This document shows positions 52,621-63,091 of a stretch of DNA of 64,000 bases, in pieces (the stretch's first letter is position 1; every line of letters starts with the position of its first letter). The translations under genes and the position numbers were made by a program. The notes beneath the pieces are model-generated. The model searched no databases and was not told the origin of the DNA. It was given only the letters and a program-made list of their open reading frames with translations. This stretch comes from Labrys wisconsinensis (lineage in GTDB: Bacteria > Pseudomonadota > Alphaproteobacteria > Rhizobiales > Labraceae): assembly GCF_030814995.1 (NCBI RefSeq), contig NZ_JAUSVX010000012.1, forward strand, positions 124,001-188,000. Direction: 5' to 3'.

Positions 52621-53304
52621 ATGCTCTCCCACGCCGTCCTCGCTCTCCGGCAGATCACCTCGCCGCCGTTCCGCTCGGTGATGATCAAGGCCGTCGGACT
52701 GACGCTGGTCATGCTGGCCGCGGTCTGGGCCGGTCTCTATACGGCCTTCGCCCATTTCGTGCCCGTGCCGCCCGGCTGGCTCAAGACCGTGCTCGACGTG
52801 CTCGCCGGTCTCGGCCTGCTGGTCGGCCTCGGCTTCCTCGTCGCCCCGGTGACGGCTCTGTTCGCCGGCCTGTTCCTCGACGACGTGGCGGCCGTGGTGG
52901 AGGCGACCTGCTATCCCGACGATCCGCCGGGCCGGGCGCTGCCGTTCGGCCAGGCGCTCTGGGCCGCCATCCGCTTCACCGTGCTGGTGATCGCCGTCAA
53001 CATCGTGGTGCTGGTGCTGCTCTTCTTTCCCGGCATCAACATCGCCGCCTTCTTCGTCGCCAACGGCTACCTGCTCGGCCGCGAATATTTCGAGCTGGCC
53101 GCCGGGCGCTTCCATCCGCGCGAGGAGGTGCTGCGGCTGCGCCGGGAGAACGGCGTGCGCGTGTTCCTCGGCGGCCTGGTGATCGCGCTGGTGCTGGCGA
53201 TCCCGATCGTCAACATCGTCACGCCGCTGTTCGCCACCGCCTTCATGGTGCATCTGCACAAGGCGGTGATCGGCTCGCGCCCGCGCCTGCCGGCGCCGGC
53301 GTGA
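52621..53304 (+). CDS. EI24 / CysZ-like membrane protein
   Basis: A 227-residue protein of the EI24 domain family with four to five hydrophobic segments. The N-terminus MLSHAVLALRQITSPPFRSV is the conserved amphipathic start of the family. A conserved FFPGINIAAFFVANGYLLGREYFE-type block lies near residues 135-165. CysZ members carry sulfate; others are unknown. The ATG at 52621 is preferred as the family start; an ATG 48 bases upstream adds a tail without support. It is divergent from the YCII/ECF42 genes. Confidence 0.85.
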   Translation: MLSHAVLALRQITSPPFRSVMIKAVGLTLVMLAAVWAGLYTAFAHFVPVPPGWLKTVLDVLAGLGLLVGLGFLVAPVTALFAGLFLDDVAAVVEATCYPDDPPGRALPFGQALWAAIRFTVLVIAVNIVVLVLLFFPGINIAAFFVANGYLLGREYFELAAGRFHPREEVLRLRRENGVRVFLGGLVIALVLAIPIVNIVTPLFATAFMVHLHKAVIGSRPRLPAPA

Positions 53305-53358
53305 GGGAGGCGCTGCTGCCGTGAGAAGCGCTCTCGGCCAACACGCACGGAGCTTGGT

Positions 53359-53393
53359 TTGCAGGCGTATTCATTTTTGATTATATTGAATAC
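53359..53393 (+). promoter_or_regulatory. Promoter and operator of the ParDE-like module
   Basis: A -35 TTGCAG (53359-53364), 17-base spacer and -10 TATATT (53382-53387) form a good sigma-70 promoter in an AT-rich patch. Inverted arms GTATTCA (53367-53373) and TGAATAC (53387-53393) lie over the spacer and -10, fitting antitoxin autorepression. Confidence 0.7.
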
Positions 53394-53404
53394 ACTCGCC
53401 AAGT

Positions 53405-53671
53405 ATGGATCGTGCCATGCCCCGAACGACAACCATGACGGTCCGCCTCAGCGGTGCCCTGAGCGACTTCGTGGCGGCAAACATTGGAGAGAACGGCTCC
53501 TATGAGAATGTCAGCGAGTACATCCGCGACCTGATCCGCCGCGACAAGGAACGGGCGGACAAGCAGGCGTTCGATCGATTGGTGGCCGAGGTTCGCCATG
53601 CCTTTGCGGCCCCCGAATCGTCCTACAAGGTCGTGACTGCCGCCGAGGTCATCGCGCGGAACCGAACTTGA
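53405..53671 (+). CDS. ParD-like antitoxin (ribbon-helix-helix)
   Basis: An 88-residue antitoxin (84 if started at 53417). The ribbon is TMTVRLSGALSDFV, followed by helices with YENVSEYIRDLIRRDKER, the ParD/CopG pattern. The C-terminal part, rich in Ala and acidic residues, would wrap the toxin. The toxin gene follows after four bases. It should bind the inverted repeat in its promoter. Confidence 0.9.
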   Translation: MDRAMPRTTTMTVRLSGALSDFVAANIGENGSYENVSEYIRDLIRRDKERADKQAFDRLVAEVRHAFAAPESSYKVVTAAEVIARNRT

Positions 53672-53675
53672 TCTC

Positions 53676-53990
53676 ATGGCAGCCGTCCTCATCCAGGAGG
53701 CGGCCTCTCACCGTCTCGACCAAATCTATCGCTATACGCAGAGCCACTGGGGGCCCGAACAGGCCGAGCGCCACATCACCGGGTTGTTCGAGGCTTTCGA
53801 CAGGATCGAGAGCCATGGGGTGATATCGAAGCCGGTTCCAGCCGAATTTGGCGTCGAGGGATATTTTTTCCGGTACCAAAGGCACTTCGTCTACTGGCGG
53901 AAACTTTCGAACGGCAACATTGGCATCGTGACGATCCTGCACGAGCAGATGCATCAGATCGATCGCTTCCGCGAGGATTTCGGGTTGTGA
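53676..53990 (+). CDS. ParE/RelE-superfamily toxin
   Basis: A 104-residue toxin. It has the N-terminal helix EAASHRLDQIYRYTQSHWG and the beta-hairpin YFFRYQRHFVYWRK and GIVTILHEQMHQIDRF, typical of the ParE/RelE fold. It follows a ParD-like antitoxin gene, so the target is more likely gyrase (ParE) than the ribosome, but the sequence alone does not settle this. Confidence 0.9.
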   Translation: MAAVLIQEAASHRLDQIYRYTQSHWGPEQAERHITGLFEAFDRIESHGVISKPVPAEFGVEGYFFRYQRHFVYWRKLSNGNIGIVTILHEQMHQIDRFREDFGL

Positions 53991-54074
53991 AGGTTCCAAG
54001 GGCTGTCGCCGACGCCAGGAGCCATCATGCTCCAGGCGCGGCACCCGTCCGTTCGCATCGATGGAGCACACGCG

Positions 54075-55007
54075 ATGCATCCCAGAATGCTCCGGGCCTT
54101 CCTGGCGGTCGCCCGCAGCGGCAACGTCACCCGGGCGGCCGAGGCGGTGCACCTGGCGCAATCGAGCGTCAGCGACCAGATCCAGGCCCTCGAAGCCGAG
54201 CTCGGGGCGAGCCTGTTCGCGCGCACCCGGCTCGGCCTGACATTGACGCCGGCGGGCGAGGCGCTGCGATCCTATGCCGAGGACATCCTGGCGCTGGACC
54301 AGGAGGCGCGGGCCGCGGTCGAGGCGGCGGCCGGACGCATGGCCGGCGCGGTCACCATCGGCGCGCTGGAGACCATCGCCGCGGTGAAGCTGCCGCGCTG
54401 GCTGTCGGATGTCTGCAAGGGCCACCCCGACATCGATATCCGACTGACGGTCGCGGGCAGCAGCGAGCTGCTGCGGGGCCTGGCTGAAGGCGGCATCGAC
54501 GTCGCCTTCTGCTTCGACCAAGGCCGCCTGGACGAGCGCCTGGCCAGGCGGGTGATCGCGCGGGAGCCGCTGGTCCTCGTCGCGGCGCCCGGAGCGGCTG
54601 CGATGACCGGCGATCTCGCAGCGCTCGCCGCGGCCGGTTTCGTGGCGACCGAGACGGGCTGCGTCTACCGGCACCTGCTCGACACCGCCTTCGCCGAAGC
54701 CGGCCTGGCGGCGCCGAAACCCGTCGCGGAGGTCGGCAGCGTCCGCGCCATCGCGCAGCTGGTCGCCGCCGGCGCGGGACTGGGCCTGCTGCCGCGCCTG
54801 GCGGTGTCCGAGGCGCTGGCCCGCGGCGAGATCGTCGAGCAGCCCTGGCCCGGTCCGATGCGGACCGCACCGCTCGCCATGGTCTGGCGCCGCCGGCGCG
54901 TGCAGCCGCCGGCGCTGCAGCGCGTGCTCGCCGCCGCGGACGCGGCCTTCGCGCCGCTCAGACCAGCCGGTGCCCGCCCTCGACATGCAGCACCGTTCCG
55001 GTCGTGA
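54075..55007 (+). CDS. LysR family transcriptional regulator
   Basis: A 310-residue LysR-type regulator. The helix-turn-helix is MLRAFLAVARSGNVTRAAEAVHLAQSSVSDQI pattern at residues 5-35. The effector domain begins AGAVTIGALETIAAVKLPRW. The start at 54075 matches the family; an ATG at 54027 adds 16 residues. Its 3' end overlaps the convergent SDR gene by 50 bases. The target is unknown; convergence with the SDR gene is unusual, as LysR targets are usually divergent. Confidence 0.9.
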   Translation: MHPRMLRAFLAVARSGNVTRAAEAVHLAQSSVSDQIQALEAELGASLFARTRLGLTLTPAGEALRSYAEDILALDQEARAAVEAAAGRMAGAVTIGALETIAAVKLPRWLSDVCKGHPDIDIRLTVAGSSELLRGLAEGGIDVAFCFDQGRLDERLARRVIAREPLVLVAAPGAAAMTGDLAALAAAGFVATETGCVYRHLLDTAFAEAGLAAPKPVAEVGSVRAIAQLVAAGAGLGLLPRLAVSEALARGEIVEQPWPGPMRTAPLAMVWRRRRVQPPALQRVLAAADAAFAPLRPAGARPRHAAPFRS

Positions 55008-55680
55008 AGCCGCTGCCGACGAGGAAGGCGATGGCCTCGGCGATGTCGTCGGGCCGGCCGACACGGCCGACGGGCAGGCGCTCGGCCATGGCGGCCAGGG
55101 TCTCGTCCTTCCCCGCGCCGGCGACGACGGACCAGATCGGCGTGTCGACCCAGCCCGGCGAGACCGCATTGACCCGGATCGGCGCGAGCTCGACCGCCAG
55201 CGCCCGCACCAACCCTTCCAGGGCCGCGTTGACGGCGGCGACGACCGCGCCGCGCGGCGCCGGGCGATAGGCGGCGATGCCTGACGTGACGGTGATGGAG
55301 CCGGCCGCGGCGAGCCGCGGCGCGCCGTGCTTGGCGAGCAGCAGCGGCCCGTAGAGCTTGCTCTCCACCACGCGCCGGGCGGCCGCAAGGTCGAGCGAGG
55401 GCAGGAGCTCGTAGGCGCCGGCGATGTCGGCGGCGGTGCTGACGATGTGATCGAGCCTGCCGATGCGCGCGAACAGCGCCGCCACCTCGTCCTCGCGCGT
55501 GATGTCGAGCACCGCCGTCTCCAGCGTCGCGGGGTCCTGCAAATCCCTGCGGGCCTGCTCCAGCCTCTCGACGCTGCGCCCGGCAATGACGACCCTCGCC
55601 CCTGCGCCGAGGCAGCGCCGCGCCAGCGCCAGGCCCATGCCGGAGCTGCCGCCGACAATCAGAATTTTCGTCTTGTCCAT
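54958..55680 (-). CDS. SDR family protein lacking the usual Tyr-Lys pair
   Basis: A 240-residue short-chain dehydrogenase/reductase fold. The cofactor loop is VGGSSGMGLALARR near residue 10. The catalytic Ser is in TVTSGIAAYRP. At the place of the canonical YxxxK stands VAAVN (in GAVVAAVNAALEG), so Tyr and Lys are replaced by Val and Asn. SPGWVDTPIW is normal. This matches a subgroup with altered active site; a Tyr in IAAYRP may take over. It could be inactive or use a different mechanism. Confidence 0.87.
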   Translation of the reverse strand: MDKTKILIVGGSSGMGLALARRCLGAGARVVIAGRSVERLEQARRDLQDPATLETAVLDITREDEVAALFARIGRLDHIVSTAADIAGAYELLPSLDLAAARRVVESKLYGPLLLAKHGAPRLAAAGSITVTSGIAAYRPAPRGAVVAAVNAALEGLVRALAVELAPIRVNAVSPGWVDTPIWSVVAGAGKDETLAAMAERLPVGRVGRPDDIAEAIAFLVGSGFTTGTVLHVEGGHRLV

Positions 55681-55902
55681 CTCTGTACCCTGCCCTGTGT
55701 TTGCGAGCGAACATGAAGCAAAGACTGCGCAGACAAGGGCGGGCCGGGGAAACGGAAGACCCCGATAGCATCATCGGCAATGCCGATCGCCGGCGCCCGG
55801 AGAGGCCGGGACCCTGCGCATCGCACCGACGCGTCCGAGGGGCATGGATGCCGGCAACGGACGCACCGCGATGGATCGCGTCAGGGCTACACGATGGATA
55901 TC

Positions 55903-55944
55903 TTGATACTTCTCTCACCTGCCGCCTATCATGATAGCTATCAT
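55903..55944 (+). promoter_or_regulatory. Promoter and operator of the VapBC module
   Basis: TTGATA (55903-55908), an 18-base spacer and TATCAT (55927-55932) form the promoter. A perfect 14-base palindrome ATGATAGCTATCAT (55931-55944) overlaps the -10 end and start site, the expected place for VapB autorepression. Confidence 0.7.
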
Positions 55945-55958
55945 CATGGGAGGCCGTC

Positions 55959-56222
55959 ATGGGGCGCAAGACCGCAAAGCTCTTCACGACCGGCCGCAGC
56001 CAGGCCGTTCGGCTGCCGGCGGAGTTCCGTTTCGAGGGAAGCGAGGTTTTCGTCCGCCGGGATCCGAAGACCGGCGACGTCATCCTCTCGCGCAAGCCGG
56101 ACTCATGGGACGGCCTGTTCGACCTCTACCGCAGGGACGACGTGCCGGACGACTTCATGGGACCGGTCGATCGAAGCCAGCCGCTGCAGGACCGCGATCC
56201 GTTCGAGGGCTGGAAGGAATGA
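55959..56222 (+). CDS. vapB: VapB-type antitoxin (AbrB/MazE fold)
   Basis: An 87-residue antitoxin. The N-terminal swapped-hairpin domain is [20 protein letters not shown] followed by [15 protein letters not shown], the VapB pattern. The C-terminal part contains the toxin-binding acidic tail. GGGAGG precedes the ATG. Its stop overlaps the toxin ATG. Confidence 0.92.
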   Translation: MGRKTAKLFTTGRSQAVRLPAEFRFEGSEVFVRRDPKTGDVILSRKPDSWDGLFDLYRRDDVPDDFMGPVDRSQPLQDRDPFEGWKE

Positions 56223-56623
56223 GCCCTCATATGCTCGATACCAATCTCGCCGGTCATGTCATCAGGGGTGACCGGCCGGAGATCACGCGCAAGCTCGCCA
56301 GCCTGCCGATGGCGGAGATCGTCATCTCGGCCGTGACCGAGAGCGAACTGCTCTACGGGCTCGCCCGGCGGAACCATCCCGCCGCGCTGACCGAGCGCGT
56401 CAGGCAGTTCCTGCTGCGGGTCGACGTGCTGCCCTGGGATCACGGCGTCACACGGGCCTATGGCGACCTGCGCACCGCCTGCGAGATCAGAGGCGTCGTC
56501 CTCGCGCCGCTCGACATGATGATCGCCGCCCACGCCGTGGCCGTCGATGCGACGCTGGTGACACGGGACAAGGCCTTTTCGCGCGTTCCCGAGCCGCTGC
56601 GAACCGAGGATTGGTTCGCCTGA
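56219..56623 (+). CDS. vapC: VapC-type PIN-domain toxin ribonuclease
   Basis: A 134-residue PIN-domain toxin. The acidic metal-binding residues are placed in [31 protein letters not shown] and LVTRDKAF, all in order. VapC enzymes cut specific RNA such as initiator tRNA or rRNA loops. It is coupled to vapB by an ATGA overlap. The start MSPHMLDTN gives the usual length. Confidence 0.93.
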   Translation: MSPHMLDTNLAGHVIRGDRPEITRKLASLPMAEIVISAVTESELLYGLARRNHPAALTERVRQFLLRVDVLPWDHGVTRAYGDLRTACEIRGVVLAPLDMMIAAHAVAVDATLVTRDKAFSRVPEPLRTEDWFA

Positions 56624-56647
56624 GCCATATCGGGAACCTCCGCCCGC

Positions 56648-57334
56648 TCAATGCCCCCCGCTATCGACGCTCATCGCCAGGATGCGGCTGATCTGCGTCA
56701 GGTCGCGGCCGGACTGGGCGGACCAATGGTTGAACGCATCCTGGACGGCGGCGAGGTCGCGCTTGCCGCCCGGCGGGCGGGTAAGCACGCCCTCGCGGAT
56801 CAGCGCCGCCACCACATCCGGCGTGGTGACGAAGGCCGGCTTGCCGATGGCCCGGAGGAAGCGCATGCCCGAATCGCCGCCGAGATGGCTGGCCCGATCC
56901 TTCAGCACCGCGAGGAGGCCGACATAGTCGCCGTCCGGCCATGCGGCGAAGAAGCGGGCGGCGCTGCCGTGCTCGGCGGCAAGGTCGAGCAGGAACCTGG
57001 CGTTGAGCTGGACGGAGCGGATCTTGGCGCCGTTGCGCACGATGCCGCCGTCCTGCAGCAGCGCGTCGAAGCGCTCGTCGGTCATGAAGGCGCAGGCGTG
57101 GGGATCGAAGCCCTTGAAGGCGGCTTCGAAGGCCGGCCATTTGGCGTCGATGACCTTGGACGAGAAGCCGGCATTGAAGATGCGCCGCGTCATGGCGGCG
57201 AGGATGCGGTCGTCCGGCGTGGCCGCGATGGCGGCGGGCTCGCGCGAGGGCGTCTCGGCCAGCAGCCGTTCGAGCGCCGCCGCGCCGCCCTTGCGCGCCG
57301 CCACCTCGGCAGCGATTTCCGCGAAGTCCCGCAT
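56648..57334 (-). CDS. DNA-3-methyladenine glycosylase I-like protein
   Basis: A 228-residue protein resembling a Tag-type helix-hairpin-helix DNA glycosylase. DRILAAMTRRIFNAGFSSKV and FKGFDPHACAFMTDERFDALL parallel the Tag core, followed by RNGAKIRSVQLNARFLLDLA. The N-terminal zinc/catalytic start of E. coli Tag (CxW...HDxEWG) is not present, so it is a divergent member, and base excision activity is inferred. A GGGGGAGGGGG-like site precedes the ATG. Convergent to vapC. Confidence 0.72.
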   Translation of the reverse strand: MRDFAEIAAEVAARKGGAAALERLLAETPSREPAAIAATPDDRILAAMTRRIFNAGFSSKVIDAKWPAFEAAFKGFDPHACAFMTDERFDALLQDGGIVRNGAKIRSVQLNARFLLDLAAEHGSAARFFAAWPDGDYVGLLAVLKDRASHLGGDSGMRFLRAIGKPAFVTTPDVVAALIREGVLTRPPGGKRDLAAVQDAFNHWSAQSGRDLTQISRILAMSVDSGGH

Positions 57335-57422
57335 TTCTCCCCCTCCCCCGCCGGCCGCCGTGCGGCAGGAGAGGATACCCGGTCCTGCGGGAATTTCGAG
57401 GCCCGGTGCAGGCCGCTCCGCC

Positions 57423-59357
57423 TCAGGCCTCGGCGAGGATCGTCTCGACGCGCGAGGCCAGCCTGTCGACGGCAAAGGGCTTGGTCAGCACATGCATGCC
57501 CGGTTCGAGATGCGCATGTCCGATAGCCGCATTCTCCGCATAGCCGGTGACGAACAGGATCTTCAGCGCCGGGCGCGTCCGCCTGGCGGCGTCCGCCACC
57601 TGACGCCCGTTCAGGCCCCCGGGCAGGCCGACATCGGTGATGAGGAGGTCGATGGGCGTCCGCGATTCCAGCACCCGCAGGCCGGAAACGCCGTCGCTGG
57701 CCTCGACGACGTGGTAGCCGAGCTCGCCCAGGACGTCGGCGACGAGCGCGCGCACGCTGGCTTCGTCGTCGACCACCAGCACGGTCCGCCCCTGGCCGCG
57801 ACCATGTGCGAGGGGACCGGCGGTCGAGCCCTTCTCCTCCGCGACGTCGCCGAGGTGCCGCGGCAGGTAGAGCCGCACGGTGGTCCCGATCCCGACCTCC
57901 GAATAGATCCGGGCCTCCCCGCCGGACTGCTGGGCGAAGCCGTAGATCATGGAAAGGCCCAGCCCGGTGCCGCGGCCGCTCGGCTTGGTGGTGAAGAGGG
58001 GCTCGAAGGCGCGCGCCACGACCTCCGGGGTCATGCCCGTGCCGGTATCGCTGACGCTCACCGCGACGTACTGGCCCGGCCGCACGCCGCGCTCGCCGGC
58101 ACTGCGCTCGTCGAACCAGGTGTTGGCGGTCTCGACCGTCAGCCGGCCGCCCTGGGGCATGGCGTCGCGGGCATTGATGCACAGGTTGAGGACGGCGTTC
58201 TCCAGCTGGTTGGGATCGCACAGCGTCGGCCACAGGCCGCCGGCGAGCGCCGCCTCCACGGCGATCTCGGGACCGACGGTCCGCCGCACCAGGTCCTCCA
58301 TGTCGGACACCAGCCGGTTGGCGTCGATGGGCCGGGGATCGAGCGTCTGGCGCCGTGCGAAAGCCAGGAGCCGGTGCGTCAGGGAGGCCGCGCGGGAGGC
58401 GGCATTCTGCGCCACCGTGATATAGCGCTCGATCTCGCCGATACGGCCCTGGGCGAGCCGGCTCCTCATCAGCTCCAGGCTGCCGGAAATGCCGGTGAGC
58501 AGGTTGTTGAAGTCGTGCGCCAGGCCGCCGGTCAGGCTGCCGACCGCCTCCATCTTCTGGGCCTGGAACAGCTGCTCGCGCGAGCGCTCCAAGGCCAGCT
58601 GCGCCTCGCGGCGCTCGGTGAGGTCACGCGTGATCTTGGCGAAGCCGATGAGCACGCCGTCCTCGTCGCGGATGGCGTCCAGCGCGACGCCGGCCCAGAA
58701 CGGCGTGCCGTCCTTGCGCACGCGCCAGCCCTCGGCCTGACAATGCCCGGTGCGGCGCGCGGTCTCGATCGTCCTGGCGGGAATGCCCGCCTCCTGGTCC
58801 TCGGGCGTGTAGAAGGTCGAGAAATGCTTCCCGACGACCTCGGAGGCGGCATAGCCCTTGATGCGCTCGGCGCCGGAGTTCCAGTTGGTGACGATGCCGT
58901 CGGGGTCGAGCATGAAGATGGCGTAGTCGACCACGCCCTGGACCAGGAGACGGAAGCGCCGCTCGGTCTCCAGCAGGGCGAGCTGCGCCTCGCGCTGCTC
59001 GGTCATGTCGCGGGTGATCTTGGCGAAGCCGACCAGCTCGCCGTCGCGGCGGATCGGGTCGATTACCACCATGGCCCAGAAGCGGCTGCCGTCCTTGCGC
59101 TGGCGCCAGGCTTCCGCCGTGAAGCGGCCGGTCGCCGCCGCCGTCTCCAGGGCGCGCTGCGGCACGCCTGCGGCCCGGTCCTCCGGCGTGTAGAAGCGGG
59201 CGAAATGCTCGCCGATGATCTCGTCCGCCGTGTAGCCCTTGATCCGCTCCGCGCCCGGATTCCAGCTCGCCACCCGCCCCTCGAGATCGAGCATGTAGAT
59301 GGCGTAGTCGGTCACGCTCTGGACGAGCAGCTCATAGGGGCTGGCGGGAATGGACAA
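57423..59357 (-). CDS. PAS-PAS hybrid sensor histidine kinase with receiver domain
   Basis: A 644-residue cytoplasmic sensor. PAS1 spans ~7-125 and PAS2 ~133-250; the two are near duplicates. The HisKA box holds His281 in GGLAHDFNNLL. HATPase has NLCINARDAMP (391-401), SDTGTGM and GRGTGLGLSM. A C-terminal receiver (526-640) has the acidic pair DDE (530-532) and phosphoacceptor Asp575 in LLITDVGLP. No membrane segment is seen, so it senses an internal signal such as light, oxygen or redox state. No partner response regulator is next to it. Confidence 0.92.
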   Translation of the reverse strand: MSIPASPYELLVQSVTDYAIYMLDLEGRVASWNPGAERIKGYTADEIIGEHFARFYTPEDRAAGVPQRALETAAATGRFTAEAWRQRKDGSRFWAMVVIDPIRRDGELVGFAKITRDMTEQREAQLALLETERRFRLLVQGVVDYAIFMLDPDGIVTNWNSGAERIKGYAASEVVGKHFSTFYTPEDQEAGIPARTIETARRTGHCQAEGWRVRKDGTPFWAGVALDAIRDEDGVLIGFAKITRDLTERREAQLALERSREQLFQAQKMEAVGSLTGGLAHDFNNLLTGISGSLELMRSRLAQGRIGEIERYITVAQNAASRAASLTHRLLAFARRQTLDPRPIDANRLVSDMEDLVRRTVGPEIAVEAALAGGLWPTLCDPNQLENAVLNLCINARDAMPQGGRLTVETANTWFDERSAGERGVRPGQYVAVSVSDTGTGMTPEVVARAFEPLFTTKPSGRGTGLGLSMIYGFAQQSGGEARIYSEVGIGTTVRLYLPRHLGDVAEEKGSTAGPLAHGRGQGRTVLVVDDEASVRALVADVLGELGYHVVEASDGVSGLRVLESRTPIDLLITDVGLPGGLNGRQVADAARRTRPALKILFVTGYAENAAIGHAHLEPGMHVLTKPFAVDRLASRVETILAEA

Positions 59358-59451
59358 TCCTCTGCTCTCTCGATCTCGCCATTGGGGGCAAGGGCCTCAA
59401 CGGCGAGACGCTCGGACTTGTTCCGTCCGGGAAAGCCCGCCGCGGCGGCCC

Positions 59452-61665
59452 TCAGGCCGCCTTGCGCGCCGGCGGCGGGAAACGCCGGTAGAAGCGCTCG
59501 TCCGCTGCGGCCATGTCTTTCAGGAGGGCGCCCGGTGCGAAGCGCGGGCCATGGTCGCGGGCGAGCTCTTCGCAGAGCCTGACGAAGGCCGGCACGCCCA
59601 TGCCGTCGATATAGGACAGGGCACCGCCGGTGAACGGGGCGAAGCCGAAGCCGAGGATCGAGCCGACATCGGCCTCGCGCACGTCCGTGACGATCCCCTC
59701 CTCCACCGTGCGCGCCGCTTCCAGCGCCTGGACCACGAGGAAGCGGTGCTTCAACCGCTGCACATCGATGGCGTCGGGGTCGAGCCGGACCGGCTGCAGG
59801 TCGGCCAGGCCCGGCCAGAGGCGTTTCTGGCCCTTGTCGGGATAGTCGTAGAAACCTTTGCCGTTCTTGCGCCCGAGGCGGCCGAGCCGGTTGACCATGA
59901 TGTCGAGCAGCGCCTCCTGCGCCGGGTCGACCGAGCCCTCGCCGAGATCGTGCTTGGTCGCCTGCAGAATCTTCCAGGCGAGGTCGATCGCCACCTCGTC
60001 GTTGAGCGAGAGCGGGCCCACCGGCATGCCGGCGAGCCGCGCCACGGTCTCGATCATCGCCGGCGGCACACCCTCGGCCAGCATCAGATGGCCCTCGCGC
60101 ACGAAGTTGAGCACGCAGCGGTTGGCGAAGAAGCCGCGGCCGTCATTGACCAGGATCGGCGTCTTCTTCAGCGCCCGGACATAGTCGAGCGCCGCGGCGA
60201 CGGCATGATCGCCGGTCTTCTCGGCCTTGATCACCTCGACCAGCAGCATCTTCTCCACCGGCGAGAAGAAATGGATGCCGACGAAATTCCCGGGGCGGCC
60301 GGCATTCTCCGCCAGCGAGGTGATCGGCAGGGTCGAGGTGTTGGAGGCGAAGACCGTGTCCGGACCGATGACGGCCTCGACCTTGCCGATCACCTCGGCC
60401 TTGACGGCCCGGTCCTCGAACACCGCCTCGACCACGAGGTCGACGCCGGCCAGCGCACCATAGTCCGGCGTGGCGGTGATGCGCGCGAGCAAGGCCTGCT
60501 TGTCGGCGAGGCTGGCGCGCCCCTTCATCACCTGGCCGGTGATCAGCGCATCCGAATGGGCCTTGCCCTTGTCGGCCGCGGCCTGGTCGCGATCGACCAG
60601 CACGACCTCGAGCCCGGCCAGCGCCGAGACATAGGCGATGCCGGCGCCCATGAAGCCGGCGCCGACCACGCCGATGCGCTTCAGCGCCGTCGCCGGCACG
60701 CCGGCAGGACGGCGGGCGCCCTTGTTGAGATCCTGCATCGACACGAACAGCGTGCGGATCATCGCCGCCGCCTCGGGGCTCAGCAGCACCTTGGCGAAAT
60801 GGCGCGATTCCACCCGGAGCGCCTGGTCGAAGGGCAGCTGCAGGCCCTCGTAGACGGTCTGCAGGATGGCGCGGGCGGCAGGATAATTGTCGCAGGTCTC
60901 GCGCCGGTAGAGGGCGTTGGCCGGCGGAAACACCATCATGCCGCCCTTGGAATAGACCAAGCCGCCGGGCAGGCGGAAGCCGTCGACGTCCCAGGGCGCC
61001 TTGGCCGCCGGGTTGGCCTTCACCCAGTCCTTCGCCTTGTCGACGATCTCGGCCTTCGGCGCCAGGGCGTGGACAAGGCCCATCTTCAGGGCCTGCGCCA
61101 TCTTCAGCTGCTCGCCCCTGGCCAGCATCTGCAGGGCGTCGCCCGGCTGCATCAGGCGCGAGACCCGGGTGGTGCCGCCGGCGCCCGGGAACAGGCCGAC
61201 CTTGACCTCGGGCAGGCCGACGCGCGCCTTGTCGTCGTCGGCGGCACCGACGCGGTGATGGCAGGCCAGAGCCAGCTCGAAGGCGCCGCCGAGGCAGACG
61301 CCGCCGATCGCCGCGGCGAAGGGCTTGCCCGAGGTCTCCAGCCGCCGGTAGAGCAGGCTGAGGCGGCGGGTGCCCTCGAAGAAGGACTGCATGGCCGCGG
61401 TCTCGCCGGCGGCGGCGCGCTTCTCCCGATAGGCGCGGCCGAGGCTCTCCAGCATGGTGAGGTCGGCGCCGCCGGAGAAGCTCTCCTTGCCCGAGGCGAT
61501 GACGCAGCCCTTGATCGCGCCGTCGCCGGCGACACGCTCGACGATGGCCGCGAGCTCGTCCATCACGTCGAGGGTGATGACGTTCATCGACCGGCCCGGC
61601 ATGTCCCAGGTGGCGACGGCGATGCCGTCGGCGTCGACGTCGAAATGGAAGTTGACGAGATCCAT
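59452..61665 (-). CDS. FadB-like multifunctional enzyme: enoyl-CoA hydratase / 3-hydroxyacyl-CoA dehydrogenase
   Basis: A 737-residue fusion of the fatty-acid beta-oxidation pathway. The crotonase half has [36 protein letters not shown], and the catalytic region [17 protein letters not shown]. The dehydrogenase half begins [18 protein letters not shown] near residue 330 and has [11 protein letters not shown] and [11 protein letters not shown] with its catalytic His. Length is normal for the family. It lies 117 bases after the thiolase gene, so the two form the usual complex. Confidence 0.95.
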   Translation of the reverse strand: MDLVNFHFDVDADGIAVATWDMPGRSMNVITLDVMDELAAIVERVAGDGAIKGCVIASGKESFSGGADLTMLESLGRAYREKRAAAGETAAMQSFFEGTRRLSLLYRRLETSGKPFAAAIGGVCLGGAFELALACHHRVGAADDDKARVGLPEVKVGLFPGAGGTTRVSRLMQPGDALQMLARGEQLKMAQALKMGLVHALAPKAEIVDKAKDWVKANPAAKAPWDVDGFRLPGGLVYSKGGMMVFPPANALYRRETCDNYPAARAILQTVYEGLQLPFDQALRVESRHFAKVLLSPEAAAMIRTLFVSMQDLNKGARRPAGVPATALKRIGVVGAGFMGAGIAYVSALAGLEVVLVDRDQAAADKGKAHSDALITGQVMKGRASLADKQALLARITATPDYGALAGVDLVVEAVFEDRAVKAEVIGKVEAVIGPDTVFASNTSTLPITSLAENAGRPGNFVGIHFFSPVEKMLLVEVIKAEKTGDHAVAAALDYVRALKKTPILVNDGRGFFANRCVLNFVREGHLMLAEGVPPAMIETVARLAGMPVGPLSLNDEVAIDLAWKILQATKHDLGEGSVDPAQEALLDIMVNRLGRLGRKNGKGFYDYPDKGQKRLWPGLADLQPVRLDPDAIDVQRLKHRFLVVQALEAARTVEEGIVTDVREADVGSILGFGFAPFTGGALSYIDGMGVPAFVRLCEELARDHGPRFAPGALLKDMAAADERFYRRFPPPARKAA

Positions 61666-61782
61666 AGCCGGCTCCCTACTCTGTTCGATGGCGACGGCGG
61701 TCCGGAAAGGACCGGCCTGCCGCGACTGGATTTGCTCGAGGCCGCGAACGCTCCGGCGCGCCCGGGCCCGGCGAGGCGCGCA

Positions 61783-62991
<1,209 letters not shown>

Positions 62992-63039
62992 CGGGCCTCT
63001 CCTTCACCTGCGCCGGCCTCGGCCGCCGCGCCGCCCGCA

Positions 63040-63091
63040 AGAGGCTGTCATGGACCATGGATAGAGCCATGCGTGGTCCATGATAGCCTCT
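63040..63091 (-). terminator. 18-bp stem hairpin between DUF4259 and thiolase genes
   Basis: The arms 63040-63057 and 63074-63091 pair at 17 of 18 positions (AGAGGCT-TCATGGACCA type), with a 16-base loop. It begins inside the stop codon of the DUF4259 gene. No run of T follows, so it is not a classical intrinsic terminator; it could be an attenuator, RNA-stability element or operator. Confidence 0.45.
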
